A stretch of DNA of 64,000 bases from Sphaerisporangium melleum (GTDB lineage Bacteria; Actinomycetota; Actinomycetes; Streptosporangiales; Streptosporangiaceae), in contig NZ_BMNT01000026.1 in the NCBI RefSeq assembly GCF_014646695.1, positions 41,808-105,807 on the forward strand, in the 5' to 3' direction. Made by a program: the position numbers and the translations under genes. The notes beneath the pieces are model-generated. The model saw only the letters and a program-made list of their open reading frames with translations. It ran no database searches and was not told where the DNA came from. This document shows positions 13,710 to 21,434 of this stretch, in pieces (positions within the stretch are counted from its first letter, which is position 1; the number at the start of each line of letters is the position of its first letter).

Positions 13710-13916
13710 ATGAGGAGAGGCTCCCGTGCCGGCGATGACGACAAAAGGATGATCGCCGCCCACCGGCGTGAAGGCGAGACCGCCACCGATGTGCTCCGTC
13801 GAGCCCTTCGCCTGCTCGACCGCGAAGCCCGAGAAGAAAAGGCTCGCATGGACACGTACCGCCTCAGAGGCGAAGACCTTTCCGCCAAGTCGGCCGGCCG
13901 TACCCATGGCCAGTGA
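13710..13916 (+). CDS. Small ribbon-helix-helix-like protein (orphan antitoxin candidate)
   Basis: 68-aa basic/acidic helical protein. The segment DKRMIAAHRREGETATDVLR followed by RALRLLDREAREE resembles the two helices of CopG/ParD-type RHH antitoxins, and the acidic/helical tail resembles an antitoxin's toxin-binding region. The N-terminal beta-strand is poorly preserved. No toxin gene follows: the next gene is on the other strand 16 bp away. Starts are possible at GTG 13683 or ATG 13710. It could be a solitary regulator or the remains of a toxin-antitoxin pair. Confidence 0.5.
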   Translation: MRRGSRAGDDDKRMIAAHRREGETATDVLRRALRLLDREAREEKARMDTYRLRGEDLSAKSAGRTHGQ

Positions 13917-13932
13917 TCCTTGACTGAGCCGG

Positions 13933-14445
13933 TCATTCGCTACGGAGCAACTCCATCAGGTCGTCCGTAGACATGCCCTCGGTCTCTTCGGCGCTGCCCC
14001 GCCCTTGCATGTGGCGTGCCAGACGCCGGCCTCTACTCTCGGCGCCCTGGGCCAACGCGAACTGATCGACGCGGGATTCGTCTCCGTGGCTCTCGCGCGT
14101 CTTGCCCAAGGCGTGTCGCGAGAGGACGAACCATACGACGCAGCGGGGACGATCCTCGGTGAAGCCCCACTGGGAGGCCAGCGCGCGGATCAACTGGACT
14201 CCGCGGCCGGAGGCGGCGAGGTCGCCGTCGGGGTGCGGCCGGATGCCGGGGGTGGTCTGCGCGCCCTCGTCGGCGACCTCGATCCGCACGTCGTCGTTCT
14301 CGGTGATCGCCACAGTGACCTCGACCACGGTCGAATCAGTGTGCGTCACGGAGTTCGTGGCCGCCTCCGACAGCAGCCAGACCGCGTCGTCACGACGAGG
14401 ATGCCCATCCAGGATCTTGCGCAGCCAGCGGCGCGCCTCGCCCAC
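13933..14445 (-). CDS. HATPase anti-sigma-factor-like ATP-binding protein (N-terminus probably frameshifted)
   Basis: RsbW/SpoIIAB-like GHKL domain: N-box LLSEAATNSVTHTDS (about 24-38), G1-type DEGAQTTPGI and G2-type GRGVQLIRAL, followed by a ~60-aa charged tail. Such proteins are serine kinases or anti-sigma factors in actinomycete regulatory networks. The in-frame start at GTG 14445 truncates the first strand. Upstream, ATG 14509 opens a frame that joins this one if one base is removed from a 7-C tract (14492-14498), giving MNTRPPALRTETAAF before FPATEASVGEARRW. The gene is therefore probably 14509 to 13933 with a homopolymer indel. Confidence 0.75.
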   Translation of the reverse strand: MGEARRWLRKILDGHPRRDDAVWLLSEAATNSVTHTDSTVVEVTVAITENDDVRIEVADEGAQTTPGIRPHPDGDLAASGRGVQLIRALASQWGFTEDRPRCVVWFVLSRHALGKTRESHGDESRVDQFALAQGAESRGRRLARHMQGRGSAEETEGMSTDDLMELLRSE

Positions 14446-14671
14446 GGATGCCTCCGTGGCGGGGAAGGCGGCGGTCTCCGTTCGCAGGGCAGGGGGGGCG
14501 GGTGTTCATGAAGTCCGATCGTCCTTTGTGTGGGGAGGCGGGATGTGATGGCGCACGCCACGCCACGCCGAGGGGCGGCGATACCGCTGCTGCGGCCCCG
14601 GCCGGGTGGCGCTGGGTGGCAGCCCACCTGGGCGGCTGCCGAAGGAGCGCGAGGGACGCGGCTGGGACGGT

Positions 14672-15010
14672 TCAGGCGGCGGACGGGACCACGCCGCGCA
14701 TCCAGCCCGTGAATGTCGTTTCCCGCTCGGCCTCACGCATCTGTTCCAGAAGTGCGTGCGAGGTGAGGGCGTCCACGGTCAGAGGGGACGGGGTGGGGAA
14801 CAGGGGCATGGCGTAGAAGCGGCGGCTCCACGGCCCGTAGACGATCGTCCAGGCCGGTTCGAGCCGGTCGAGCAGTACGGCGGTGGCGCGGGCACCTGGG
14901 TCGGGTTCGCCGCGCTCGACCTCGACATAGGGCTGCCCGGCGCTGTGACGACCGGTCCGTTCGGCGGTACGGGCGCCGAACAGACGCCATAGGCGCTTAA
15001 GCTGCATCAC
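14672..15010 (-). CDS. Hypothetical protein of the XRE/HATPase neighbourhood
   Basis: 112-aa soluble protein without a recognised domain. The most conserved-looking core is AWTIVYGPWSRRFYAMPLFP (about 53-72), aromatic-rich. I recall similar small proteins beside HATPase and XRE-TPR regulators in filamentous actinomycetes, but no function is known to me. The start GTG 15010 is followed directly by ATG 15007, with GAGAGG upstream. It is divergent from the XRE regulator and co-directional with the HATPase gene. Confidence 0.6.
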   Translation of the reverse strand: MMQLKRLWRLFGARTAERTGRHSAGQPYVEVERGEPDPGARATAVLLDRLEPAWTIVYGPWSRRFYAMPLFPTPSPLTVDALTSHALLEQMREAERETTFTGWMRGVVPSAA

Positions 15011-15037
15011 GGGTCAGGACCTCTCTTCCTGATTCCA

Positions 15038-15081
15038 GGGACCCGTACGGCGCTGCAATCGCCTACGGGTCCCGCCTTTTT
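15038..15081. repeat. Perfect 10-bp inverted repeat followed by a T-run
   Basis: GGGACCCGTA (15038-15047) and TACGGGTCCC (15064-15073) are perfect complements around a 16-bp spacer, with GCCTTTTT directly after on the plus strand. It lies in the short gap between two divergent genes. It may be an operator for the XRE regulator, a terminator/attenuator-like structure in its leader, or a remnant of an older element. Confidence 0.6.
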
Positions 15082-15191
15082 CGATCGCTACGGTCTGTAG
15101 TAGTGCCATCATGGACAGTGATCAAAGGTGGTGGAAGGGCAACGGTGTGGTCCGGGCGTGGCCACACCTGACCACGATCACGAGGGGTGCC

Positions 15192-16523
15192 ATGACGGCA
15201 GATCCGATCGACCCGCACGCGTCCGCGTGGCATCTGTTCGGCGCGGTGATGCGCCGCTGTCGCGAGGGGGAACACAAGATCGCACTCCGCCGCGCGGCAT
15301 CCGATCTCTATATCGACTTCTCGAATCTGGCGAAGTGGGAGCGCGGGGAACGGATGCCTCCGCCGGACATGATTCCTCGTCTGGACGAGGCGTACGGCGC
15401 GGGCGGCATTCTGATCGCGTTGTACGGCATGCTGATGCGTTTCAACGCGGCTGCCGAATCAGAGCGTCTGCGCGCGGGTACACCTTGTGAAAACCCCGCA
15501 TATCGCAATGGAGACGACGATATGGAACGCCGGGCCGCCCTCCACCTCCTCGCCGGCCTCGGAACCCTCGGCGCCATCGGCTTCTCGGGTGAACCTCTCC
15601 GCCAGCGGCTCGATCTCTCCCTCGGGCGCGCCAATCTCGGCATCGATGAATGGGCGCTGGTCTGCGACGACCACCTGCACGCTCTGCGTACCCGTTCTCC
15701 GGCCCAGGTCGCCGCCGGTTCGCTCATCGATCTGCACGCCGTGACGCGGCAGCTGAACACCGCCACGCCCGCCGACTCGATCGAGTTGCGACGAGTCCTG
15801 GCGGCGCTCGCGTCCGTCCACGCCAATGCACTGACCCGCCTGGGCGAGCACGATGCCGCGATCCGCTGGTGGCGCACCGCACGTCAGGCCGCCGATGAGT
15901 CCGGTGACCTGGAACTACGTCTCGGGGTCCGGGCCACCGAGGCCGGGCACGGGCTATACGGGCAGCGCGATCCCGCGACCGTGCTGCGGCTCACTCAGAA
16001 CGCCCAGCAGATCGCGGGCACGCGGCCATCTTTGGGCCTCGCACTGGTCATCTGCTCGCAGGCGAAGGCGTTCACCAACCTGGGAAGGCACGCCGAAGCC
16101 TTGCGGGCACTGAACACGTTCCGAGACCTCCTGGCGGCCGACCCACGGGGGACGGACATCATGCCCGGTTACTGGAACGGCGGGCAGTTGCCCTTCGCCG
16201 AAAGCCTGATCTACGCGGGCGCCGGCGACGAGGGAAAGGCGGAGCGAGCCGGGCAGCGCATCCTGGACTTCACCAGGGACTACCAGATCGTCGCGAACGT
16301 GCGCCTGCACCAGGCCCTGTGCGAGGTGGCAGGCGGCGGCATCGACCAGGGGATGCGAACGGCGGCCTCGGTGATCGACGCTCTGCCTCAGGTCCACAAC
16401 GACAGGATGGTGGTCGAGACCGGCCGAATGGTGCTCAGAGCCGTCCCCAGAGACCAGCAAGACCGCCCGTCCGTCACCGAGTTCCGCAAGGTGCTGACTC
16501 TCGAACCCGCCGGAACGCCCTGA
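15192..16523 (+). CDS. XRE-family regulator with C-terminal TPR-like sensor region
   Basis: 443-aa regulator from ATG 15192 (GAGGGG at 5 nt). Residues 10-70 form a helix-turn-helix of the XRE type (ALRRAASDLYIDFSNLAKWE, then RGERMPPPDMIPRLDEAYG). The rest is helical repeats with TPR-like rhythm (DAAIRWWRTARQAADESGD; TNLGRHAEALRALNTFRDLL). This architecture is widespread in antibiotic-producing actinomycetes, usually next to small genes it controls, as with the divergent 112-aa gene here. An alternative leaderless start at ATG 15111 follows a TAGTAG hexamer by 7 nt and would add 27 residues. Confidence 0.85.
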   Translation: MTADPIDPHASAWHLFGAVMRRCREGEHKIALRRAASDLYIDFSNLAKWERGERMPPPDMIPRLDEAYGAGGILIALYGMLMRFNAAAESERLRAGTPCENPAYRNGDDDMERRAALHLLAGLGTLGAIGFSGEPLRQRLDLSLGRANLGIDEWALVCDDHLHALRTRSPAQVAAGSLIDLHAVTRQLNTATPADSIELRRVLAALASVHANALTRLGEHDAAIRWWRTARQAADESGDLELRLGVRATEAGHGLYGQRDPATVLRLTQNAQQIAGTRPSLGLALVICSQAKAFTNLGRHAEALRALNTFRDLLAADPRGTDIMPGYWNGGQLPFAESLIYAGAGDEGKAERAGQRILDFTRDYQIVANVRLHQALCEVAGGGIDQGMRTAASVIDALPQVHNDRMVVETGRMVLRAVPRDQQDRPSVTEFRKVLTLEPAGTP

Positions 16524-16636
16524 CGACAGACCATCCAAACCAGGGCGCCCGGTCCCCTTTGCGGTCGGCTCGTCATCCCGCTCTTGGGACCCTTCCCCGG
16601 GACATGTAGGCGGGCACAAAGGTTCCCGGCGGGTGG

Positions 16637-17110
16637 TCAGGGTTTGGCGCCGTCGATGATTTTGCGGTGGCCGAGGGGCTTGTTCAGTTTGACGGTCGTG
16701 GACTTCTGGACCGCGATCTCGATGCACGCCACGTCCTCGGCGCCGCGTGCCTGACCCTCGTACAGGGTGACCGTCACGCGCTTGGCCGTCTCGCGCACGC
16801 CGACCCGGTCGAGCACCGAGCAGGGCTCCACGCCCGACCACCAGATCACGGTGAGCCGGCGTCCGTCCTTCGAGGGGCGCACCTTCTGCCAGCGGACCTT
16901 GCGCGGGTTCACCGTCGGGCCCTTGGGCCGCGTGGGGGAGGGCCGCCCGGCCGCCGGCGCGGCGGGCGTGGTGACCTGTGCCGAGTTCGCGGGCGCCGTC
17001 GCGGTGTCGTCGGGGGACCCGCTCGCGCCCGTCGTGGGCGGCGGCGTACTGCCGCACGCCGCCGCCAGGAACAGTCCAGCCGCCGCCAATGTGGTCGTCA
17101 TCGTCCGCAT
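16637..17110 (-). CDS. Putative lipoprotein, unknown function
   Basis: 157-aa exported protein with a lipobox (AGLFLAAACG, Cys19), a Thr/Pro/Ala-rich spacer to about residue 65 and a compact C-terminal domain. That domain contains LTVIWWSGVEPCSVLDRV and EDVACIEIAVQ; the two Cys may form a disulfide. I do not assign a function. It converges with the XRE gene and lies downstream of the secreted hydrolase, but the strong hairpin at 17185-17223 separates it from that gene. Confidence 0.65.
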   Translation of the reverse strand: MRTMTTTLAAAGLFLAAACGSTPPPTTGASGSPDDTATAPANSAQVTTPAAPAAGRPSPTRPKGPTVNPRKVRWQKVRPSKDGRRLTVIWWSGVEPCSVLDRVGVRETAKRVTVTLYEGQARGAEDVACIEIAVQKSTTVKLNKPLGHRKIIDGAKP

Positions 17111-17184
17111 ACCCCTTCGACGTACTCGATCTCCCCATGGTTCGGGACACGCGCGTGCTGTCGCCTCGACAAGGCGGCGGGACG

Positions 17185-17223
17185 CGAATGGGCCCCCGGC
17201 CTGGGAGGACGGGGGCCCATTCG
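17185..17223 (-). terminator. Strong hairpin terminator after the secreted hydrolase gene
   Basis: A perfect 14-bp stem (17185-17198 against 17210-17223) with an 11-nt loop, 29 bp beyond the hydrolase stop. It also insulates the lipoprotein gene. Confidence 0.8.
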
Positions 17224-17251
17224 TTGGGGGGCTCTAAGGGGAGCCGGCGGG

Positions 17252-18817
17252 TCAGTGCTCGCCGGGGACCCAGTCGTCGTCCGGGGTGCCGGTCGTCCGC
17301 AGGGCCGCCGCCGGCGGGACCGGGTCGGGGAACGGCGCGCAGTGCACGTCCGGGCCGGGCTTGCTCGCCGGCAGCGTGCCGTCGAGGAGGTAGGCCTTCC
17401 AGATGTCGTCGACGCAGGCGTTGCCGCGGCCGGTGAGGCCGTGGTTGCCGCCGCCGTCCATGACCACCAGGCGCGAGGACGGGAAGAGCTTGTGCATCAC
17501 GACGCCGCCCTGGTACGGGGTGGCGGCGTCCTTGGTGTCCTGGAAGAACAGGGCGTTCTTGATGGCCTTGCCGTTGATGGGGGCCGGCTGCCCGCCGCGC
17601 ACCGGCCAGCTCTGGCACTGCGCGTTGAACCAGGCGTTACCCCAGGTCAGGAAGGGGGCGGTGCGGTAGGACTGCCACCAGTCACGGTGCCAGGTGTTCC
17701 AGTCGCGCGGCCAGCGGGCGTCGCTGCACTCCACGGCCGAGTAGACCGCGAAGCTGTTGTCGTCGCCGCTGCTGTCGCCGTAGGTGCCGTAGGCGGTCAC
17801 CAGCGGGGCGCTGTCGCCCGCCGCGTACTTCGACAGGGCGTTGGCCAGGAGCGGCCAGCGGCTCTTGAGGTAGCCGCCCGACAGGAAGGTGTCGTCCAGC
17901 TCGTCCGGGCCGACGCGTCCCTCGGCGGGAGCGGCCTTCAGCTTGGCCCGCGCCGCGTAGTAGGCCTTCTCGACGGTGGCGCCGTCGGTGCCCAGGTGGT
18001 AGGTCGCGTCGTAGGCGGCGATCCAGGCGAAGAAGTCCTTGGCGCGCACCTCGAACGCCTGGTTCTGGTCGAGGTTGGCGCCGTACCAGACCCGCTCGGG
18101 GTTGACGATGCTGTCCAGCACCAGGCGGCGGACCTTGGACGGGAACAGGGTCGCGTAGGTGGCGCCCAGGTAGGTGCCGTAGGAGTAGCCGACGTAGCTG
18201 ATCTGCGCCTGGCCGAGGGCCTTGCGGATCTCGTCCATGTCCTTGGCGGCGTCCACCGTGGTCATGTGCCGCAGCAGCTCGCCGTGAGCGGTGTCGCACG
18301 CCTTGGAGTAGCCCTGCATCTTCTTGACCCAGGCCGCCTCCTCCGCCCAGGTGGACGGCAGGTAGTCCGGGCGCACCGGGTCGAAGAAGTGCGGGTCGCA
18401 GCTCAGCGCGGGCTCGCTGGCGCCCACACCGCGCGGGTCGAAGCCGATCAGGTCGTACTGCGCGGCCAGGGCGGCGCCGAGGCGGGTCTGCATCACGACC
18501 GGGTACGCCCGGCCGCTGCCGCCGGGGCCACCGGGGTTGAACAGGATCGCGCCCTGGTAGTGCGCCGTGTCGGTCGCCTTCTTACGGGTGATCGCGATCT
18601 TGATGGTCTTGCCCCGCGGGCGGGAGTAGTCCAGCGGCACCGCGATCGAGGCGCAGTCGATGCCCTCGGGCAGGTCCTCGCACTGTGCCCACTGCGGCGC
18701 CGCGGGCGGCGTGTGCCCGGGTGGGTTGTTCCCGGTACCGGCCGTCGCGGGGGACGCGGTCAGCGCTCCGCTCAGACCCAGGCCGGCGGTGGCCAGCGCT
18801 ACAAGGATCTTCTTCAA
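17252..18817 (-). CDS. Secreted alpha/beta-hydrolase, tripeptidyl aminopeptidase type
   Basis: 521-aa exported serine peptidase of the actinomycete TAP family, which releases tripeptides or dipeptides from N-termini. Signal peptide 1-26; oxyanion segment ILFNPGGPGGSGRAY (about 91-105); FDPRGVGAS; nucleophile Ser212 in VGYSYGTYLG; an Asp near DTKDAATPYQGG; catalytic His in GGGNHGLTGRGNAC close to the TAP C-terminal domain. The initiator is TTG 18817, supported by AAGGGG at 8 nt and by the immediate MKKILVALATAG signal. It is monocistronic, with a terminator downstream and a 7-bp dyad upstream. Confidence 0.93.
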   Translation of the reverse strand: MKKILVALATAGLGLSGALTASPATAGTGNNPPGHTPPAAPQWAQCEDLPEGIDCASIAVPLDYSRPRGKTIKIAITRKKATDTAHYQGAILFNPGGPGGSGRAYPVVMQTRLGAALAAQYDLIGFDPRGVGASEPALSCDPHFFDPVRPDYLPSTWAEEAAWVKKMQGYSKACDTAHGELLRHMTTVDAAKDMDEIRKALGQAQISYVGYSYGTYLGATYATLFPSKVRRLVLDSIVNPERVWYGANLDQNQAFEVRAKDFFAWIAAYDATYHLGTDGATVEKAYYAARAKLKAAPAEGRVGPDELDDTFLSGGYLKSRWPLLANALSKYAAGDSAPLVTAYGTYGDSSGDDNSFAVYSAVECSDARWPRDWNTWHRDWWQSYRTAPFLTWGNAWFNAQCQSWPVRGGQPAPINGKAIKNALFFQDTKDAATPYQGGVVMHKLFPSSRLVVMDGGGNHGLTGRGNACVDDIWKAYLLDGTLPASKPGPDVHCAPFPDPVPPAAALRTTGTPDDDWVPGEH

Positions 18818-18839
18818 GAGATGTACCCCTTCGAGCCGG

Positions 18840-18859
18840 CGGTTCTGCCGTTAGAACCG
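18840..18859. promoter_or_regulatory. Inverted repeat upstream of the hydrolase gene
   Basis: CGGTTCT-N6-AGAACCG, a perfect 7-bp dyad 22 bp before the TTG start of the secreted hydrolase. It could be a repressor site or a 5'-UTR hairpin. Confidence 0.45.
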
Positions 18860-19039
18860 ACTTATGGCACCTTCGGGTAGATCATCCGTATAAAAAGGTC
18901 ATAAAACGACCGGCGTTGTCACTTGGTTGTCAAACCGCAACATGCGCCCGCCTCCCGTGATCGACGCTCGGAGCACCGTAGGCTTGGGGAGGTTCTCTCC
19001 TCACCAGCCGCTCCAGTCGTCGTGCAGGGAAGGATGCCG

Positions 19040-19954
19040 ATGGTGTTGCGTCAGGTTCTGCTGGCCGCCGCGAGCAGTGACCGCCTCGAAGGCGTCGTCA
19101 GGAACGCCGGGGTCATCAGGGGGTTGACCGGCCGGTACGTCGCCGGCGACGGCCCGGCCGAGGCCGCCGCGGTGGCCGCGCGACTCGCCGCCGACGGCCT
19201 GCTCCTCACCCTGGACCATCTGGCCGCCCCGGCGCGCGACGCGGGACAGGCCGAGCGGGCGGTGAAGGACTGGCTCCTGCTGCTCGACTGCCTCACCCGC
19301 CGAGGCGTCGCCAAGGGCGCCGACCTGTCGCTCCGGCTGTCCGTCCTCGGCCTCGCCCTGGACGACGACCTCGCGCGCCGCAACGCCGCCCGCGTCTGCC
19401 AGGCGGCCGCGGAGGCCGGGGCCACCGTCACGATCGAGGCGGAGCACGGCACGACGGCCGAGGCCGCCCTGCGCGTCCACGCCGCCCTGCTCGGCGAGCA
19501 CCCCGGCACCGGGGTCGCCATCGCCTCCTCGCTGTGCCGGGCCCAGGAGCACAGCTGCTCGCTGTCCTCCGGCCGCGTACGGCTGCGCCGGGGCCATGGG
19601 GGCGGGCCCGCCGCGGTGACCCACACGGCCCCCGCCGAGGTCGACCGCTCGTTCGTACGCTGCCTCAAGATCCTCATGGCCGGCCAGGGCCATCTGACCG
19701 TCGCCACCCACGACCGCAGGCTCATCGAGGTGGCCTCGGCGCTGGCCGTGCTGAACGAGCGCGAGCCGGACACCCTGGAGTACCAGATGTCCTACGGTGT
19801 GCGGCCGGCCGAGCAGGCCAGGCTGGCGACTCTCGGCGTGCCCGTGCGGGTGCGCGTGCCCTACGGCGACGACTGGTACCCCCATCTCGCCCGGCAGCTC
19901 GCCGGCCGCCCGGCCAACCTGGGCCTGCTGGCCCGCTCCCTGGTACGGCGCTGA
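19040..19954 (+). CDS. Proline dehydrogenase family protein with altered active site
   Basis: 304-aa member of the FAD-dependent PRODH family (proline to pyrroline-5-carboxylate), the length of monofunctional bacterial enzymes. The C-terminal signature is clear: YGVRPAEQARL, VRVPYGDDWYPHLARQLAGR and RPANL. However, several positions that are near-invariant in characterised PRODHs differ here: LRLSVLG instead of a Lys-containing LKLxxLG, TIEAEHGT instead of DMED, SSLCRAQE in place of YLxRTE, and ARQ instead of the final Arg-Arg. It may therefore be a divergent or catalytically changed paralogue. Starts at ATG 19034 or 19040. A terminator follows, then proC. Confidence 0.82.
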   Translation: MVLRQVLLAAASSDRLEGVVRNAGVIRGLTGRYVAGDGPAEAAAVAARLAADGLLLTLDHLAAPARDAGQAERAVKDWLLLLDCLTRRGVAKGADLSLRLSVLGLALDDDLARRNAARVCQAAAEAGATVTIEAEHGTTAEAALRVHAALLGEHPGTGVAIASSLCRAQEHSCSLSSGRVRLRRGHGGGPAAVTHTAPAEVDRSFVRCLKILMAGQGHLTVATHDRRLIEVASALAVLNEREPDTLEYQMSYGVRPAEQARLATLGVPVRVRVPYGDDWYPHLARQLAGRPANLGLLARSLVRR

Positions 19955-19970
19955 GGTCTTCGCCCGGTGG

Positions 19971-19996
19971 TCCGCGCCCTCGGGCAGGGGCGCGGA
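19971..19996 (+). terminator. Hairpin terminator after the proline dehydrogenase gene
   Basis: TCCGCGCCC (19971-19979) pairs perfectly with GGGCGCGGA (19988-19996), 8-nt loop, 16 bp after the stop codon. Confidence 0.65.
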
Positions 19997-20089
19997 TCCG
20001 GGTCGCACCGCGAGGGGAGTGCCTGTCGCGGAGAGTCGGTAGGCTTCGAGCGTTCCCGACTCCTACACGAGCTCACGAGGTGCGGTGAG

Positions 20090-20884
20090 ATGATCGCGAT
20101 TCTCGGAACCGGCAAGATGGGCGAGGCCCTGCTGTCCGGGCTGCTGCGCGCCGGAGTCGATCGGGACGAGATCGTGGCCACCGCGCGCCGCGAAGATCGG
20201 GCCCGGGCGCTGCGCGAACGCCACGGAGTGCGGGTCATGGACAACGCCGAGGCCGCCAAGATCGCCGAGACGCTGATCCTGGCCGTCAAGCCGCAGGACA
20301 TGGGCGCCCTGCTCACCGAGATCGCCCCGCACGTCCCGCAGGGCAAGCTCGTGGTGACGGTCGCGGCCGGCATCACGACGTCCTTCGTCGAGTCCCGGCT
20401 CGGCGAGGAGGTCCCGGTCGTGCGGGTCATGTCCAACACGCCGGTCCTGGTGGACGAGGCCATGAGCGTGATCTCCGCCGGGGCGCACGCCTCCGAGGAG
20501 CACCTCAAGCAGACCGAGGACCTGCTGGCGCCGGTCGGCAAGGTGCTGCGCATCCCCGAGAGCCAGCAGGACGCCGCGACCGCGCTGTCCGGCAGCGGCC
20601 CGGCCTACTTCTTCTACCTGGTCGAGGCCATGGTGGACGCCGGCATCCTGCTCGGCATGCCACGGGCCGCGGCGCTGGACATGGTCACCCAGTCGATCGT
20701 CGGCGCGGCGATCATGCTGCGCGACTCGGGCGAGCACCCGGTCATCCTGCGCGAAGCGGTCACCTCGCCGGGCGGGACGACGATCGCCGCCATCGCCGAG
20801 CTGGAGCGCCACAGCGTCCGCGCCGCGTTCCTCGCGGCCATCGAGGCCGCCCGCGACCGCAGCCGCCGGCTCGCCGCCGGCTGA
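20090..20884 (+). CDS. proC: Pyrroline-5-carboxylate reductase
   Basis: 264-aa ProC, last step of proline synthesis (P5C plus NADPH to proline). N-terminal Rossmann motif MIAILGTGKMGEALL; NADP segment LAVKPQDMG; VRVMSNTPVLVDEAMS; and the C-terminal ProC signature ALSGSGPAYFFYLVEAMVDA ahead of TSPGGTTIAAIAEL. ATG 20090 has GAGG at 9 nt. It follows the proline dehydrogenase gene but a hairpin lies between them, so they need not be co-transcribed. The stop is 2 bp from the end of the convergent EF-hand gene. Confidence 0.96.
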   Translation: MIAILGTGKMGEALLSGLLRAGVDRDEIVATARREDRARALRERHGVRVMDNAEAAKIAETLILAVKPQDMGALLTEIAPHVPQGKLVVTVAAGITTSFVESRLGEEVPVVRVMSNTPVLVDEAMSVISAGAHASEEHLKQTEDLLAPVGKVLRIPESQQDAATALSGSGPAYFFYLVEAMVDAGILLGMPRAAALDMVTQSIVGAAIMLRDSGEHPVILREAVTSPGGTTIAAIAELERHSVRAAFLAAIEAARDRSRRLAAG

Positions 20885-20886
20885 TC

Positions 20887-21108
20887 TCAGTCGTTCTCGG
20901 TGACCAGGCGGACGAACTCCTCGAAGGAGATCCGGCCGTCCCCGTCGGCGTCGGCCTGGTCCTCCAGCGCGCCGATCGCCTCGGCGGGCAGCTCCGGGAA
21001 GTGGTGGAGGTACTCCGCCTCGGTGATGAAGCCGTCGCCGTCCTCGTCGATGGACGCGAACCGCTCCTTGAGCCGTGCCCAACGCGGATCAGCGGGTGTT
21101 GCCGTCAC
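20887..21108 (-). CDS. Small EF-hand calcium-binding protein
   Basis: 73-aa calmodulin-like protein with two canonical EF-hand loops: DEDGDGFITEAE (21-32) and DADGDGRISFEE (53-64), each with Asp at positions 1, 3 and 5, Gly at 6 and Glu at 12. It should bind two calcium ions in the cytoplasm. The start is GTG 21108, chosen because GGAGG lies 8 nt upstream; a longer in-frame version (from 21165) lacks such a site. Similar calerythrin/CabB-like proteins occur in Streptomyces. It converges with proC. Confidence 0.85.
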   Translation of the reverse strand: MTATPADPRWARLKERFASIDEDGDGFITEAEYLHHFPELPAEAIGALEDQADADGDGRISFEEFVRLVTEND

Positions 21109-21375
21109 GTGCTCTGCCTCCGGCGCGAGAAGTCTTCGGTACGCCGAACACCATAGTTCCGACATTCCGGAAATACGACTCCACGCGCCGCGAGAGCCCC
21201 GTGCCGCCACACGTCCCCGGTCGTCTCCTACGTCAGCCCACCCCTCCGTCCCTACCGCGGCCGTCGCGTCCTGTCCCGGCGGTCCGGTCCCCTTCGTCCG
21301 GGCCCGCACCGGCCGTCTCGCCGGTCCGCCCGTCCTGGTCCTCATGGGTCGTACGGCCGCGATAACGGTTTATGG

Positions 21376-21395
21376 TTAGGAAACTTTTCTATTAA
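21376..21395. promoter_or_regulatory. AT-rich imperfect dyad upstream of the MFS gene
   Basis: TTAGGAAA-CT-TTTCTATTAA is an imperfect inverted repeat and stands out in GC-rich surroundings 40 bp before the MFS start. Likely promoter/operator. Confidence 0.4.
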
Positions 21396-21434
21396 AGTGC
21401 CTCCTGGCCGGATGGACGAGCGGCAGGGGGCGTG

